Shown in pieces: positions 1-7,857 of a stretch of 64,000 nucleotides of DNA. The notes under the pieces are model-generated. The model did no database searches. It saw nothing but the letters and a program-made list of their open reading frames with translations, and was not told the origin of the DNA. This DNA comes from Pseudomonadota bacterium (GTDB lineage Bacteria; Pseudomonadota; Alphaproteobacteria; Geminicoccales; Geminicoccaceae): the NCBI GenBank assembly GCA_030549795.1, contig JAUQQO010000047.1, forward strand, positions 1 through 64,000, written 5' to 3'. The position numbers and the translations under genes are program-made. The first letter of the stretch is position 1; every line of letters starts with the position of its first letter.

Positions 1-9
1 AGAGCATCG

Positions 10-1842
10 ATGATCGGATCGGAGATGGAACAGCCTGCATCGCATAGGCCCGGGCCTTCGCAACGCAAAGCAGCTGCACGGTTGATTCGGCTCGTCCTGC
101 CGCATCTGTGGCCAGCGGAGCCGCAGCTGCGGCTGCTTGTAGTTACCGCCGCGGTCTGCATGATCGCTGGCAAGCTCGTCACGGTTGCCACTCCGTTCGC
201 GCTCAAGGGCGTTGTCGACGCCCTTGCTCCGCCTGAGGCACTGCGTCCGGAGGCCCTTCCGCTCGCGCTGTTGCTGGCCTACGGCGCGGCGCGGCTCTCT
301 TCCACGCTCTTCAACGAGCTCCGAGACACGCTGTTTGCGCGCGTCGCCGAACGCGGCGGTCGCATCGTCGCGCGCCGCACCTTCGAACATCTCTTCGCCC
401 TTTCCTTGCGCTGGCATCTCGAGCGGCGCACCGGCGAAGTCGCGCGCGTGATCAGCCGTGGTCTGCAGGCGGTCGGCTTCATGCTGCACACGGCCCTCTT
501 CACCATGGGCCCGGTGGTCTTGGAGCTCCTGCTCGTCACCATCGTCTTGGTGTGGAAGTATCCACCGAGCTTCGCCTTGGTGACGCTCGCAACGGTTGCC
601 GTTTATGCGGTGTTCACGATCGTGACCACCGACTGGCGCAACCGCTTTCGTCGGGCGATGAACGAGAAGGACAACGAAGTCTCGGCGCGCGCCGTCGACG
701 GCCTCATCAATTACGAAATCGTCAAAGCGTTCGGCAACGAATCGTACGAGACCCGGCGTCTCGACCGCGCGCTCGCTGCTTACGAAGATGCGGCGGTGAA
801 AGCGCAGGCCTCGCTTTCCTTCTTGAATGCCGGACAAGCGGCGATCATCGCTGTTGGCGTGACGATCGTGATGGCGCTCGCCGCTCGCGGGGTGGTCGCT
901 GGTGAACTCACGGTGGGTGATGTGGTGCTCGTCAATGCGTTTTTGCTCCAGCTCTATTTACCCTTGAATTTCTTGGGCGTGCTCTACCGGGAGCTGAGGC
1001 AGTCGCTGACCGATCTCGAACACGTGGGCGAGATTTTGGATCTGCGCCCGGAAATCGAGGACGCACCCGACGCTGAGCCGCTGCGCCTTTCGAAAGGAAC
1101 GGTGGAATTCGACCGTGTGCGGTTTGCCTACGATCCGCGACGTCCGATCCTCAAAGAGGTCTCGTTCACCATTCCCGCTGGGCGCAAGGTCGCGATCGTC
1201 GGCGCCTCCGGAGCCGGCAAATCGACGATCGTGCGGTTGCTCTTTCGCTTTTTCGACGTCACCGGCGGTGCGATCCGCATCGACGGCCAAGACATCCGCA
1301 GCGTCACCCAAGCGAGCCTGCGCGCGGCGATCGGCCTCGTCCCGCAAGACACGGTTCTCTTCAACGATACGATCGCTGCCAACATCGCCTACGGTCGGCC
1401 CGGCGCGACGCGCGCCGAAATCGAAAAGGCGGCGAAAGTCGCCCAAATCCACGATTTCATCATGAGCTTGCCCGATGGCTACGACACGCTGGTTGGCGAG
1501 CGCGGGCTCAAGCTCAGCGGCGGCGAAAAGCAGCGGGTCGCGATCGCGCGCGTGGTGCTTAAGGATCCGCCCATTCTCGTCCTCGATGAAGCGACCTCGG
1601 CCCTCGATACGCTCACCGAGCGCTCGCTGCAGTCGGCCCTCGCGGAAGCAGCGCGTGGTCGCACCACCCTCGTCATCGCGCATCGCCTTTCGACCGTGGT
1701 CGACGCGGATGAGATCCTCGTCCTCGACGGTGGGCGCATCGTCGAACGCGGCAGCCACGAACAGCTGCTCGCGCGCCGCGGTCTCTATGCGGCCTTGTGG
1801 ACGCGCCAGCACGAGCGGGCGTTGGCCGAAGCCCAGCCCTGA
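10..1842 (+). CDS. Atm1-type ABC exporter, fused permease and ATPase
   Basis: Half-transporter of about 610 residues that should work as an inner-membrane homodimer. An N-terminal membrane domain of about six helices (roughly residues 35-330) is followed by an ATPase domain with Walker A GASGAGKS near residue 398, signature LSGGE near 503 and Walker B ILVLDEAT. Length, domain order and the LFNDTIAANI/PDGYDT stretches resemble the mitochondrial Atm1/ABCB7 and bacterial Atm1 group, which export glutathione-linked sulfur or metal species; the substrate here is inferred from family only. ATG at 10 and at 25 are both possible starts and neither has a clear ribosome site; upstream sequence lies outside the window. 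It converges with the acyl-CoA dehydrogenase gene. Confidence 0.85.
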   Translation: MIGSEMEQPASHRPGPSQRKAAARLIRLVLPHLWPAEPQLRLLVVTAAVCMIAGKLVTVATPFALKGVVDALAPPEALRPEALPLALLLAYGAARLSSTLFNELRDTLFARVAERGGRIVARRTFEHLFALSLRWHLERRTGEVARVISRGLQAVGFMLHTALFTMGPVVLELLLVTIVLVWKYPPSFALVTLATVAVYAVFTIVTTDWRNRFRRAMNEKDNEVSARAVDGLINYEIVKAFGNESYETRRLDRALAAYEDAAVKAQASLSFLNAGQAAIIAVGVTIVMALAARGVVAGELTVGDVVLVNAFLLQLYLPLNFLGVLYRELRQSLTDLEHVGEILDLRPEIEDAPDAEPLRLSKGTVEFDRVRFAYDPRRPILKEVSFTIPAGRKVAIVGASGAGKSTIVRLLFRFFDVTGGAIRIDGQDIRSVTQASLRAAIGLVPQDTVLFNDTIAANIAYGRPGATRAEIEKAAKVAQIHDFIMSLPDGYDTLVGERGLKLSGGEKQRVAIARVVLKDPPILVLDEATSALDTLTERSLQSALAEAARGRTTLVIAHRLSTVVDADEILVLDGGRIVERGSHEQLLARRGLYAALWTRQHERALAEAQP

Positions 1843-1885
1843 GTTGCGAGTCGGCTGGCCCTTCGCTTCGCTTTTCGCGCCACAC

Positions 1886-3052
1886 TCAATAAGAGCGTGG
1901 CATGCCTAACACGTGTTCCCCGAGGTAGGCTAAGATGAGATTGGTCGAGATCGGCGCCACCTGATAGAGACGGTTTTCTCTGTACTTGCGCTCCACATCG
2001 TATTCTTCGGCGAAACCGAAGCCGCCGAAGGTCTGAAGACAGGCTTCGGCCGCCGCCCACGAAGCATCTGCTGCCAAGAGCTTGGCCATGTTGGCTTCCG
2101 CTCCGCAGGGTTTGCTCTGATCGAACAGCCGCGCTGCCTCGCGTACCATGAGTGCCGCTGCGCGCAACTGCGCGTAGGCGCGGGCAAGGGGGAACTGGAT
2201 GCCCTGATTTTGACCGATCGGCCGCCCGAACACGATCCGCTCGTTGGCATAAGCGGTCGCCTTCTCGAGGAACCAGCGGCCATCGCCGATGCACTCGGCG
2301 GCAATGAGAATGCGTTCCGCGTTCATGCCGGAAAGGATGTAGCGGAAGCCTTGGCCCTCCTCGCCTATAAGCGCATCTTCGGGCAGAACCAGCCCATCGA
2401 TGAAGATTTCCGTCGTTGCGTGGTTCATCATCGTGCGGATCGGCCGGATCTCCAGCCCCTTGCCGCGCGCTTCACGCAGGTCGACAAGAAATACCGAGAG
2501 GCCTTCGGTCCGTTTTTTGACCTCCTCTTTGGGTGTCGTGCGTGCGAGCAAGAGCATGAGATCGGAATACTCGGCACGCGAGGTCCAGATCTTCTGACCG
2601 TGGACGATCCAGCCGCCTTGGGGAAGGCGTCGTGCCGTGGTCCGCAACGCGGTGGTATCGGTGCCGGAGGTTGGCTCGGTCACCCCAAAGGCCTGTAAGC
2701 GCAGGCGTCCAGCCGCGATCTCGGGCAACCAACGACGCTTCTGCTCGTCGCTGCCGTGCCGCAAGAGCGTGCCCATCGTGTACATCTGGGCGTGGCAGGC
2801 GGCGGCGTTGCAACCCGAGGCATGGATCTCTTCGAGGATCGCGCACGCCGCCTCGAGGTTCAGCCCTGCCCCGCCATACTCTTCGGGAATGAGCGCGGCG
2901 AGCCAGCCGGCCTCGATAAGCGCCCGCACGAACGCCTCCGGATAGGCGCGCTCGCGGTCCAGAGCCCGCCAATAAGCGCCCGGAAAATCCGCGCACAGTC
3001 GGCGTATCGCCTCTCGAATCTCGAGGTGGTCCTGCTCACCCATGGGCACCAT
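1886..3052 (-). CDS. Acyl-CoA dehydrogenase family protein
   Basis: A flavin enzyme of about 388 residues expected to oxidise an acyl-CoA at the alpha-beta bond and pass electrons to ETF. It has the helical N-terminal domain (EEYGGAGLN), the middle FAD strand segment (TEPTSGTDTT, KIWTSRAEYSD) and the C-terminal helical domain (GFGFAEEYDVERKYRE). At the place where most family members carry the catalytic Glu (YEGT), this protein reads LYQVAPIS, as in a separate ACAD subgroup, so substrate class and even activity are open. ATG 3052 is chosen because GGGGGAG lies 7 nt upstream; an alternative ATG at 3043 lacks a good site. Divergent from the MFS gene across about 115 bp. Confidence 0.85.
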   Translation of the reverse strand: MVPMGEQDHLEIREAIRRLCADFPGAYWRALDRERAYPEAFVRALIEAGWLAALIPEEYGGAGLNLEAACAILEEIHASGCNAAACHAQMYTMGTLLRHGSDEQKRRWLPEIAAGRLRLQAFGVTEPTSGTDTTALRTTARRLPQGGWIVHGQKIWTSRAEYSDLMLLLARTTPKEEVKKRTEGLSVFLVDLREARGKGLEIRPIRTMMNHATTEIFIDGLVLPEDALIGEEGQGFRYILSGMNAERILIAAECIGDGRWFLEKATAYANERIVFGRPIGQNQGIQFPLARAYAQLRAAALMVREAARLFDQSKPCGAEANMAKLLAADASWAAAEACLQTFGGFGFAEEYDVERKYRENRLYQVAPISTNLILAYLGEHVLGMPRSY

Positions 3053-3167
3053 CGCCGATCTCCCCCCTCGATCCCCGCATCGCGTGCGCAACGATCATGC
3101 CGCAGCCGCCCTTGCCGCGATTGGGTTGCAGCGGCAAGGGTTGCGCTGCACAAAGGAGCTCCGGTCA

Positions 3168-4385
3168 ATGGCGGTAACAGGCCTGTCGCGCGCCAATCGC
3201 ACGATTAGCGGCAGCATCCCGATCCTCTTGGCGATCAGCGCAGCTCACCTCGTCAACGACACCCTCCAGTCGGTTCTGCTCTCTGTCTATCCCCTCATCA
3301 AGGACCCGCTCGGCCTCACCTTCGCGCAGATCGGCCTTATCACGTTCGTCTTCCAGGTGACAGCCTCGGTCTTGCAACCCTTCGTGGGCGCCTTCACGGA
3401 TCGCAGACCGTTGCCCTTTTCCCTCCTCTTCGGCATGGCCGTTTCGGCTCTGGGGATCCTCGTCCTCGCGCGCGCCCAAGGCTTCATCACCTTGCTCTTC
3501 GCCGCGGCCGCGATTGGCATCGGCTCCTCGATCTTCCATCCCGAAGCCGCGCGCGTGGCGCGCCTCGCCTCGGGCGGCCGTTTCGGCTTCGCCCAGTCGC
3601 TCTTCCAGCTCGGCGGCAATTCCGGTCAGGCGCTCGGCCCCTTGCTCGTTGCGGTGTTCGTCGCACCTTTGGGCCAAGCGCACGTCCTTTGGTTCTTCAC
3701 GTTGGCAGCGCTCGGCGGCCTGCTCTTGTTTGCGGTCGGGCGTTGGTACGCCTCCCATCTCGTTGAACAGCGGCAACGACCTTCTCCCGCAAGACATACA
3801 CCTTCGCCGCTGGCCCGGCCGGCGCTATTCATCGCATTTCTCGTCTTGTGCGCTCTCACCTTGTCGAAAAATGTCTACACTGCTTTTTTCCAGAGTTATT
3901 ACCCCTTCTATCTCATCCATCGCTTCGGGCTCGGGGTGAGCGCTGCCCAGCTTCAGCTGTTCGCCTTCCTCGCGGCTACGGCTGCGGGTACCTTTTTCGG
4001 GGGGCCCTTGGGCGATCGTTTCGGCCGCAAGACGGTCCTGTGGCTGTCGATCGCCGGGGTTCTGCCCTTGACGCTTATGATGCCCTTCGTGGGCCTTTGG
4101 GCGACGAGCCTGCTAGCGCTGCTCGCAGGCTTTCTTATGGCCTCTTCCTTCCCGGCGATCGTCGTCTATGCGCAAGAACTCTTGCCCGGTCGGGTGGGTC
4201 TTATCGCCGGCTTCTTCTTCGGCTTCGCCTTCGGTATCGGTGGCATCGCCGCTGCCGTGCTCGGCTGGCTCGCCGACCTCTTCTCGATCGAATCCGTGTT
4301 CTTAGGCGTCGCGCTCGTTCCGGCGCTGGGCTTGCTCGTCTGGTTCTTACCCGACCTCGAACCGCAGGCGGCACGATCGCACTGA
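3168..4385 (+). CDS. MFS transporter, fosmidomycin-resistance (Fsr) type
   Basis: A 405-residue twelve-helix major facilitator protein of the inner membrane. The N-terminal helix segment AHLVNDTLQSVLLSVYPLIK and the YAQELLPGRVGLIAGFFFG stretch are typical of the Fsr subfamily, proton-driven drug efflux proteins related to the E. coli fosmidomycin exporter. Substrate is not predictable. The ATG at 3168 is preceded by AAGGAG (3152-3157), while the open frame before it reads as non-conserved sequence, so the longer start at 3042 is rejected. Transcribed away from the acyl-CoA dehydrogenase; the shared region must hold both promoters. Confidence 0.88.
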   Translation: MAVTGLSRANRTISGSIPILLAISAAHLVNDTLQSVLLSVYPLIKDPLGLTFAQIGLITFVFQVTASVLQPFVGAFTDRRPLPFSLLFGMAVSALGILVLARAQGFITLLFAAAAIGIGSSIFHPEAARVARLASGGRFGFAQSLFQLGGNSGQALGPLLVAVFVAPLGQAHVLWFFTLAALGGLLLFAVGRWYASHLVEQRQRPSPARHTPSPLARPALFIAFLVLCALTLSKNVYTAFFQSYYPFYLIHRFGLGVSAAQLQLFAFLAATAAGTFFGGPLGDRFGRKTVLWLSIAGVLPLTLMMPFVGLWATSLLALLAGFLMASSFPAIVVYAQELLPGRVGLIAGFFFGFAFGIGGIAAAVLGWLADLFSIESVFLGVALVPALGLLVWFLPDLEPQAARSH

Positions 4386-4698
4386 CGCATCCGCCAGGGG
4401 GATCCTCAAACGCGTGCGGAGGGGTGATCGCGATCACCGCTGCGCGCGGGAGTTCGTGCGAGCTTTACGCACGGGTGCCCAGACGGTGCGGGAGCGCCGA
4501 GGATGCCGGAAGAGCGCGTCGATCAGAGCTGGGATCGGATCCGAAGCGTCTTGTGCCGCCTGCGCGCGCTCGACGTCGATGCGGTGGCGGAGGCTCTGGG
4601 GCGAAGCGGTTCGCCTTCTGCGCGCGCGATCACACAGCTGATCACCGCTTTTCCTACGATGCGCGCCGCCGCGCACGAGCCGGGAGGGCAGGTCGTGT
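4386..4698. other. Gap with no recognised gene; holds a 16-bp palindrome
   Basis: The 313 bp between the stops of the MFS gene and the adenosine kinase gene are convergent flank. A perfect 16-bp palindrome (GGTGATCG then CGATCACC) sits at 4423-4438. A plus-strand frame from ATG 4503 could encode an 86-residue polypeptide beginning MPEERVDQSW, but it overlaps the kinase 3' end, has no clear ribosome site and matches nothing I recognise, so it is not called as a gene. Confidence 0.5.
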
Positions 4699-5706
4699 TC
4701 AGCGAACCCGATCGAGGAGCGGAGCCAAAGGCCGCTCTGCCCGCGCCCCGAACTGTTGAATGATCTCGGCTGCGCACAGAGAACCGAGGCGACCACAGGC
4801 GCCGAGATCGAGCCCGAGCGAAAGACCGCGCAGAAAGCCTGCGGCATAGAGATCGCCGGCCCCGGTGGTATCCACGAGCCGGTGTACGGGTGCGGCGTCG
4901 ATCACATGCACTTCGTCGCCGCGTACCACCACCGAGCCTTTGGGCCCTCGGGTCAAGGCAGCGCAGGCGACCTGCCGGCGTACCTGTTGGAGTGCGTCGT
5001 CGAAGCTTGCGGCCTCGTAAAGCGCCATGATCTCGGCCTCGTTGGCGAACAGGATGTCGACCTCGCGCGCAATGAGCTCGCGGAATTCCTCGCGCCAGCG
5101 AGCGACACAGAAGGGGTCGGAGAGGGAGAGCGCCACCTGGCGGCCGTGGGCATGCGCGATCGCCGCCGCCTTGCGACAGGCCGCCTTGGCTTCGGGCCGA
5201 TCCCACAAGTAACCTTCGAGATAGGTGACTGCGGCGGCCGCCACGAGCTCCTCGTCGACGTCGTCGGGGCCCAGTTCCACGCAGGCGCCGAGATAGGTCT
5301 GCATGGTGCGCTGGGCATCGGGCGTCACAAAAACGAGACAGCGCGCGGTTGCCGGTCCGTCGCTGGCCGGTCGCGAGCGGAAGAGCACGCCGGCGTTGCA
5401 GATGTCGTGGGCGAACACGCGGCCCATCGCGTCGTCTTTGACCCGCCCGATGAAGGCCGCTCGACCGCCCAAGGCGGCGAAGGCAGCGATGGTGTTGGCA
5501 CACGATCCGCCGGAGACCTCGCGCGCTGGTCCCATCCGCCGGTACAGGGCTTCGATGCGCTCTTCGTCGACGAGCGTCATCGCCCCTTTGATGAGACCGA
5601 GCTCGACCAAGAGGCTGTCCTCGGCATAGGCGAGCACATCCACGATGGCGTTGCCGATGCCGAGCAGATCGAGGCTCGCGACAGAATGGCTCGCAGAAGG
5701 CAGCAC
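4699..5706 (-). CDS. Adenosine kinase-type PfkB family kinase
   Basis: A ribokinase/PfkB-fold cytoplasmic kinase of 335 residues. Landmarks are LLGIGNAIVDVLA at the N-terminus, SGGSCANTIAA (sugar-binding GG), RTMQTYLGAC, and the C-terminal anion hole and catalytic Asp in VDTTGAGDLYAAGF. This combination is that of the alphaproteobacterial proteins annotated as adenosine kinase, which phosphorylate adenosine or a close nucleoside with ATP; the exact substrate is inferred. GTG at 5706 is taken as the start because AGGGAG lies 7 nt upstream and homologues begin just before LLGIGNAI; upstream ATGs give a non-conserved extension. Confidence 0.85.
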   Translation of the reverse strand: MLPSASHSVASLDLLGIGNAIVDVLAYAEDSLLVELGLIKGAMTLVDEERIEALYRRMGPAREVSGGSCANTIAAFAALGGRAAFIGRVKDDAMGRVFAHDICNAGVLFRSRPASDGPATARCLVFVTPDAQRTMQTYLGACVELGPDDVDEELVAAAAVTYLEGYLWDRPEAKAACRKAAAIAHAHGRQVALSLSDPFCVARWREEFRELIAREVDILFANEAEIMALYEAASFDDALQQVRRQVACAALTRGPKGSVVVRGDEVHVIDAAPVHRLVDTTGAGDLYAAGFLRGLSLGLDLGACGRLGSLCAAEIIQQFGARAERPLAPLLDRVR

Positions 5707-5901
5707 CGATCCGCTCCCTCGATGGCAGCGTTCGTGACGAGGCGATAGAGAGCGCGGCGCGCGCCGACAAGCGCTTCCTGCCACCATTCGGGCTTGCCAT
5801 AGGGGCGGCCGAGCATTAATCCTCGCCCAGCATCGTCCGCGTCTGGCGGCCTGCGGTGAGGGCCGCCGGATTGGTCTCCGCGAGGAAAAGGGGAGCGCGT
5901 C

Positions 5902-6429
5902 ATGTTCCGCAGGAAGGACACCGAGCCTGCCCGACCGTTGGCTGGCGAGCGGGTTCCCGAACAGCCGTTCGCGCGCCCCGCTAGCGAGCCTGCACCCATC
6001 CCTTCCGAGCTGCCGAGGCGAACCGTGGACCTTCCAACCAGCGCCACACCGTCGAGCCTGACCACGAGTAGCGAGAGCGCCAAGTCGGCCTCCTCCGCGC
6101 AGAACGAGGGTAAACGGCTGATCGTCGGGCAGGGGATCAGCCTCTCAGGCGAGATTACCGCCTGTGATCGGCTCGTGGTCGAGGGCAGCGTCCAGGTCAC
6201 GCTCAACGAGACCCGGGCGATCGAGATCACCGAGACGGGCCGCTTCACGAACGGTAAGGCCGAGGTCGAGGAGGCCGAGATCAGCGGCGTCTACGAGGGC
6301 GATCTGACGGTTCGCAAACGGCTGTTGATCCGCTCCACCGGAAGGGTTCAGGGCACGGTTCGGTACGGCGAGCTCGAGATCGAGCGCGGTGGGCGCCTCT
6401 CGGGCAGCGTCTCGATGCTCGAGAGCTGA
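5902..6429 (+). CDS. Bactofilin (polymer-forming cytoskeletal protein)
   Basis: A 175-residue protein with a Pro/Ser-rich unstructured N-terminal tail (about residues 1-68) and a right-handed beta-helix core (GQGISLSGEITACDRLVVEG through RGGRLSGSVSML). The regular short repeats with Gly turns and alternating hydrophobics are the bactofilin (DUF583) pattern. Bactofilins polymerise without nucleotide at the inner face of the membrane and position cell-wall or polar-growth enzymes. ATG 5902 has GGGGAG 6 nt upstream. It is divergent from the adenosine kinase gene and is followed after 71 bp by a small lipoprotein gene with an intervening hairpin. Confidence 0.9.
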   Translation: MFRRKDTEPARPLAGERVPEQPFARPASEPAPIPSELPRRTVDLPTSATPSSLTTSSESAKSASSAQNEGKRLIVGQGISLSGEITACDRLVVEGSVQVTLNETRAIEITETGRFTNGKAEVEEAEISGVYEGDLTVRKRLLIRSTGRVQGTVRYGELEIERGGRLSGSVSMLES

Positions 6430-6461
6430 TCGCCCCTTCGGGATTAGCGCATTCTCTGATA

Positions 6462-6490
6462 CCATCCGATCGCTCGCGGTGATCGGATGG
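6462..6490 (+). promoter_or_regulatory. Perfect 10-bp inverted repeat before the lipoprotein gene
   Basis: CCATCCGATC (6462-6471) and GATCGGATGG (6481-6490) pair perfectly around a 9-nt loop. The right arm ends 10 nt before ATG 6501 and includes the only purine-rich GGATGG stretch that could act as ribosome site. It could hinder translation of the lipoprotein or serve as a bactofilin-side attenuator; no U-tract follows, so a classical terminator is unlikely. Confidence 0.5.
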
Positions 6491-6500
6491 GTTGTTGGTG

Positions 6501-6932
6501 ATGCGTGCGTGCCGGCTGCTGCTGGTCAGGAGCTTGTTGCCTTTGACCCTCGCCGCAGCTGGTTGTTCGATTGTTTCTGAACCGGGTCCGACCGAGCCCT
6601 CGGGCTCGGCGATTGCAGCGCGTTTGCGCAACCGCACAGACCCCATCCAACTGGTCGGCATGCGCGGCGATGCGGTCGATGCCGTGTTCGGCAAGCCCGA
6701 TCTGCAGCGCCAAGAACGGGCCGGGGTCTACCAGCGTCACGATATCGACGGTTGCGCCCTCGATCTCTACCTCTACCCCGGCCCCAAAGGCGGCGTACCC
6801 GAAGTGGTCTGGTTCGAGGTGCGGCCCATCGATCCGTCTCTGGTCCTCGACCCCGACGCCTGCGCCTGGCTCGAAGAGCGTCTTGAGCGGCAACGCAACG
6901 ACGAGCGCCGCGCCGAGCTCAAATCCTCGTGA
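6501..6932 (+). CDS. Small predicted outer-membrane lipoprotein
   Basis: A 143-residue protein with a short basic start, a hydrophobic stretch and a lipobox LAAAGC, so it should be lipidated and anchored facing the periplasm. The mature part contains QLVGMRGDAVDAVFGKPDLQ, which has the feel of SmpA/OmlA-like folds (a GM...V...G.P turn), then LDLYLYPGPKGG and a charged C-terminus. I do not recognise a named family. TTG 6492 is an alternative start; ATG 6501 gives a cleaner signal peptide. It ends 3 bp from the convergent methyltransferase stop. Confidence 0.7.
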   Translation: MRACRLLLVRSLLPLTLAAAGCSIVSEPGPTEPSGSAIAARLRNRTDPIQLVGMRGDAVDAVFGKPDLQRQERAGVYQRHDIDGCALDLYLYPGPKGGVPEVVWFEVRPIDPSLVLDPDACAWLEERLERQRNDERRAELKSS

Positions 6933-6935
6933 CGT

Positions 6936-7751
6936 TCATGCCGTCCCGCGGCCCGGAGGCTCTGCCCATCCCGCAAGGAACAGGAGTTCGAGTGTGGCCG
7001 TAAACGTTCCGTCGGCGCGACAAAAGCGTTGCCGGTAGAGCTCTATGGCGCGAAGCAGCACCGAACGCTGCAAGGGTCGCCGAAGCTCAGGTGCGAATGC
7101 CACGGTCTCGCGCGTGGCACGCAGGTCGGCCAGCAAGCGCAAGGGATCGCGATAGGCGAGCTCGACACGCTCGCGATCGGCGACGGGAGAGGCGAAGCCC
7201 GCCCGCTGGAGTAAAGCGGCCGCGACATCGAGGGCGATCGTCGGGGCAACGCGCGGGCTCGCGCCGCCTGTGAGCTCGAGCTCCGCTTCGACAAGACAGG
7301 TGCGGAGCTCGACGAGCGTGTCGGCGCCGGGAAAGCCGGCCAAGAACAGCCCGTCGCGTGCGAGCGTGGAGCGGATCTGCACGAGCGCCCCGGGCAAATC
7401 GTTGCACCAGTGAAGCTCACCTATGGCGAGTACGAGATCGAAGCGAGCAGGTGCGAAGGGCAAGAACTCGATATCGCCGACCACGCACCCGCCCGGTTCA
7501 CGAGCGGGCGGCGGCACGAGCGCACACTTGATGTGAACTGGAAAGGGCGGAAGGCCAGCTTCCTGCATCGCGCGCTCGAGTGAATCGTCGACTGCCGCGA
7601 GCTCGAGCACACGCGTGAATCGGCGTCGCATCGAGCCCAAGCGATCGACCAGGCGGTTTGCGATCTCCCACCGTAACAGGGGCTCGAACGGCGGGTGGCG
7701 CCGCTGCAAGCGCCGGCGCAGAAGCCGTCGATCGAAGGGGGCCACGGTCAT
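6936..7751 (-). CDS. SAM-dependent methyltransferase, BioC/NDUFAF5-like
   Basis: A 271-residue methyltransferase. The start MTVAPFDRRLLRRRLQRR is the conserved N-terminus of the alphaproteobacterial BioC-like/NDUFAF5 group. The core follows: VLELAAVDDSLE in the SAM-site region (the usual GxGxG is degenerate), GDIEFLPFAPARFDLVLAIGELHWCNDLPGAL (acidic loop and motif IV region, split here only by position), and GLFLAGFPGADTLVELR. Members methylate malonyl-ACP in biotin synthesis or act in complex I assembly; no bio genes are nearby, so the role is unassigned. ATG 7751 is used because everything upstream in frame is low-complexity Arg/Ala sequence. Confidence 0.75.
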   Translation of the reverse strand: MTVAPFDRRLLRRRLQRRHPPFEPLLRWEIANRLVDRLGSMRRRFTRVLELAAVDDSLERAMQEAGLPPFPVHIKCALVPPPAREPGGCVVGDIEFLPFAPARFDLVLAIGELHWCNDLPGALVQIRSTLARDGLFLAGFPGADTLVELRTCLVEAELELTGGASPRVAPTIALDVAAALLQRAGFASPVADRERVELAYRDPLRLLADLRATRETVAFAPELRRPLQRSVLLRAIELYRQRFCRADGTFTATLELLFLAGWAEPPGRGTA

Positions 7752-7857
7752 CGCGTCTCGCGCAATCGACGTTTGATGCCCGCCGAAGGGGCCGGTTGGA
7801 GGGGCCGCCGAGGCTGTTCTCGCGCACCCGCGCGCACAAAACCCGATGCCGGTCTTT

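Noticed and set aside
1879-1901. Short hairpin GCCAC...GTGGC over the acyl-CoA dehydrogenase stop
   Set aside because: Five-base arms with a mismatch and no U-run; too weak to call a terminator.
4503-4763. Possible 86-codon gene beside the adenosine kinase
   Set aside because: Overlaps the kinase 3' end, lacks a ribosome site and matches nothing I know.
6936-7751. Naming the methyltransferase bioC
   Set aside because: No biotin genes nearby and the SAM motif is degenerate; the family also includes complex I assembly factors.
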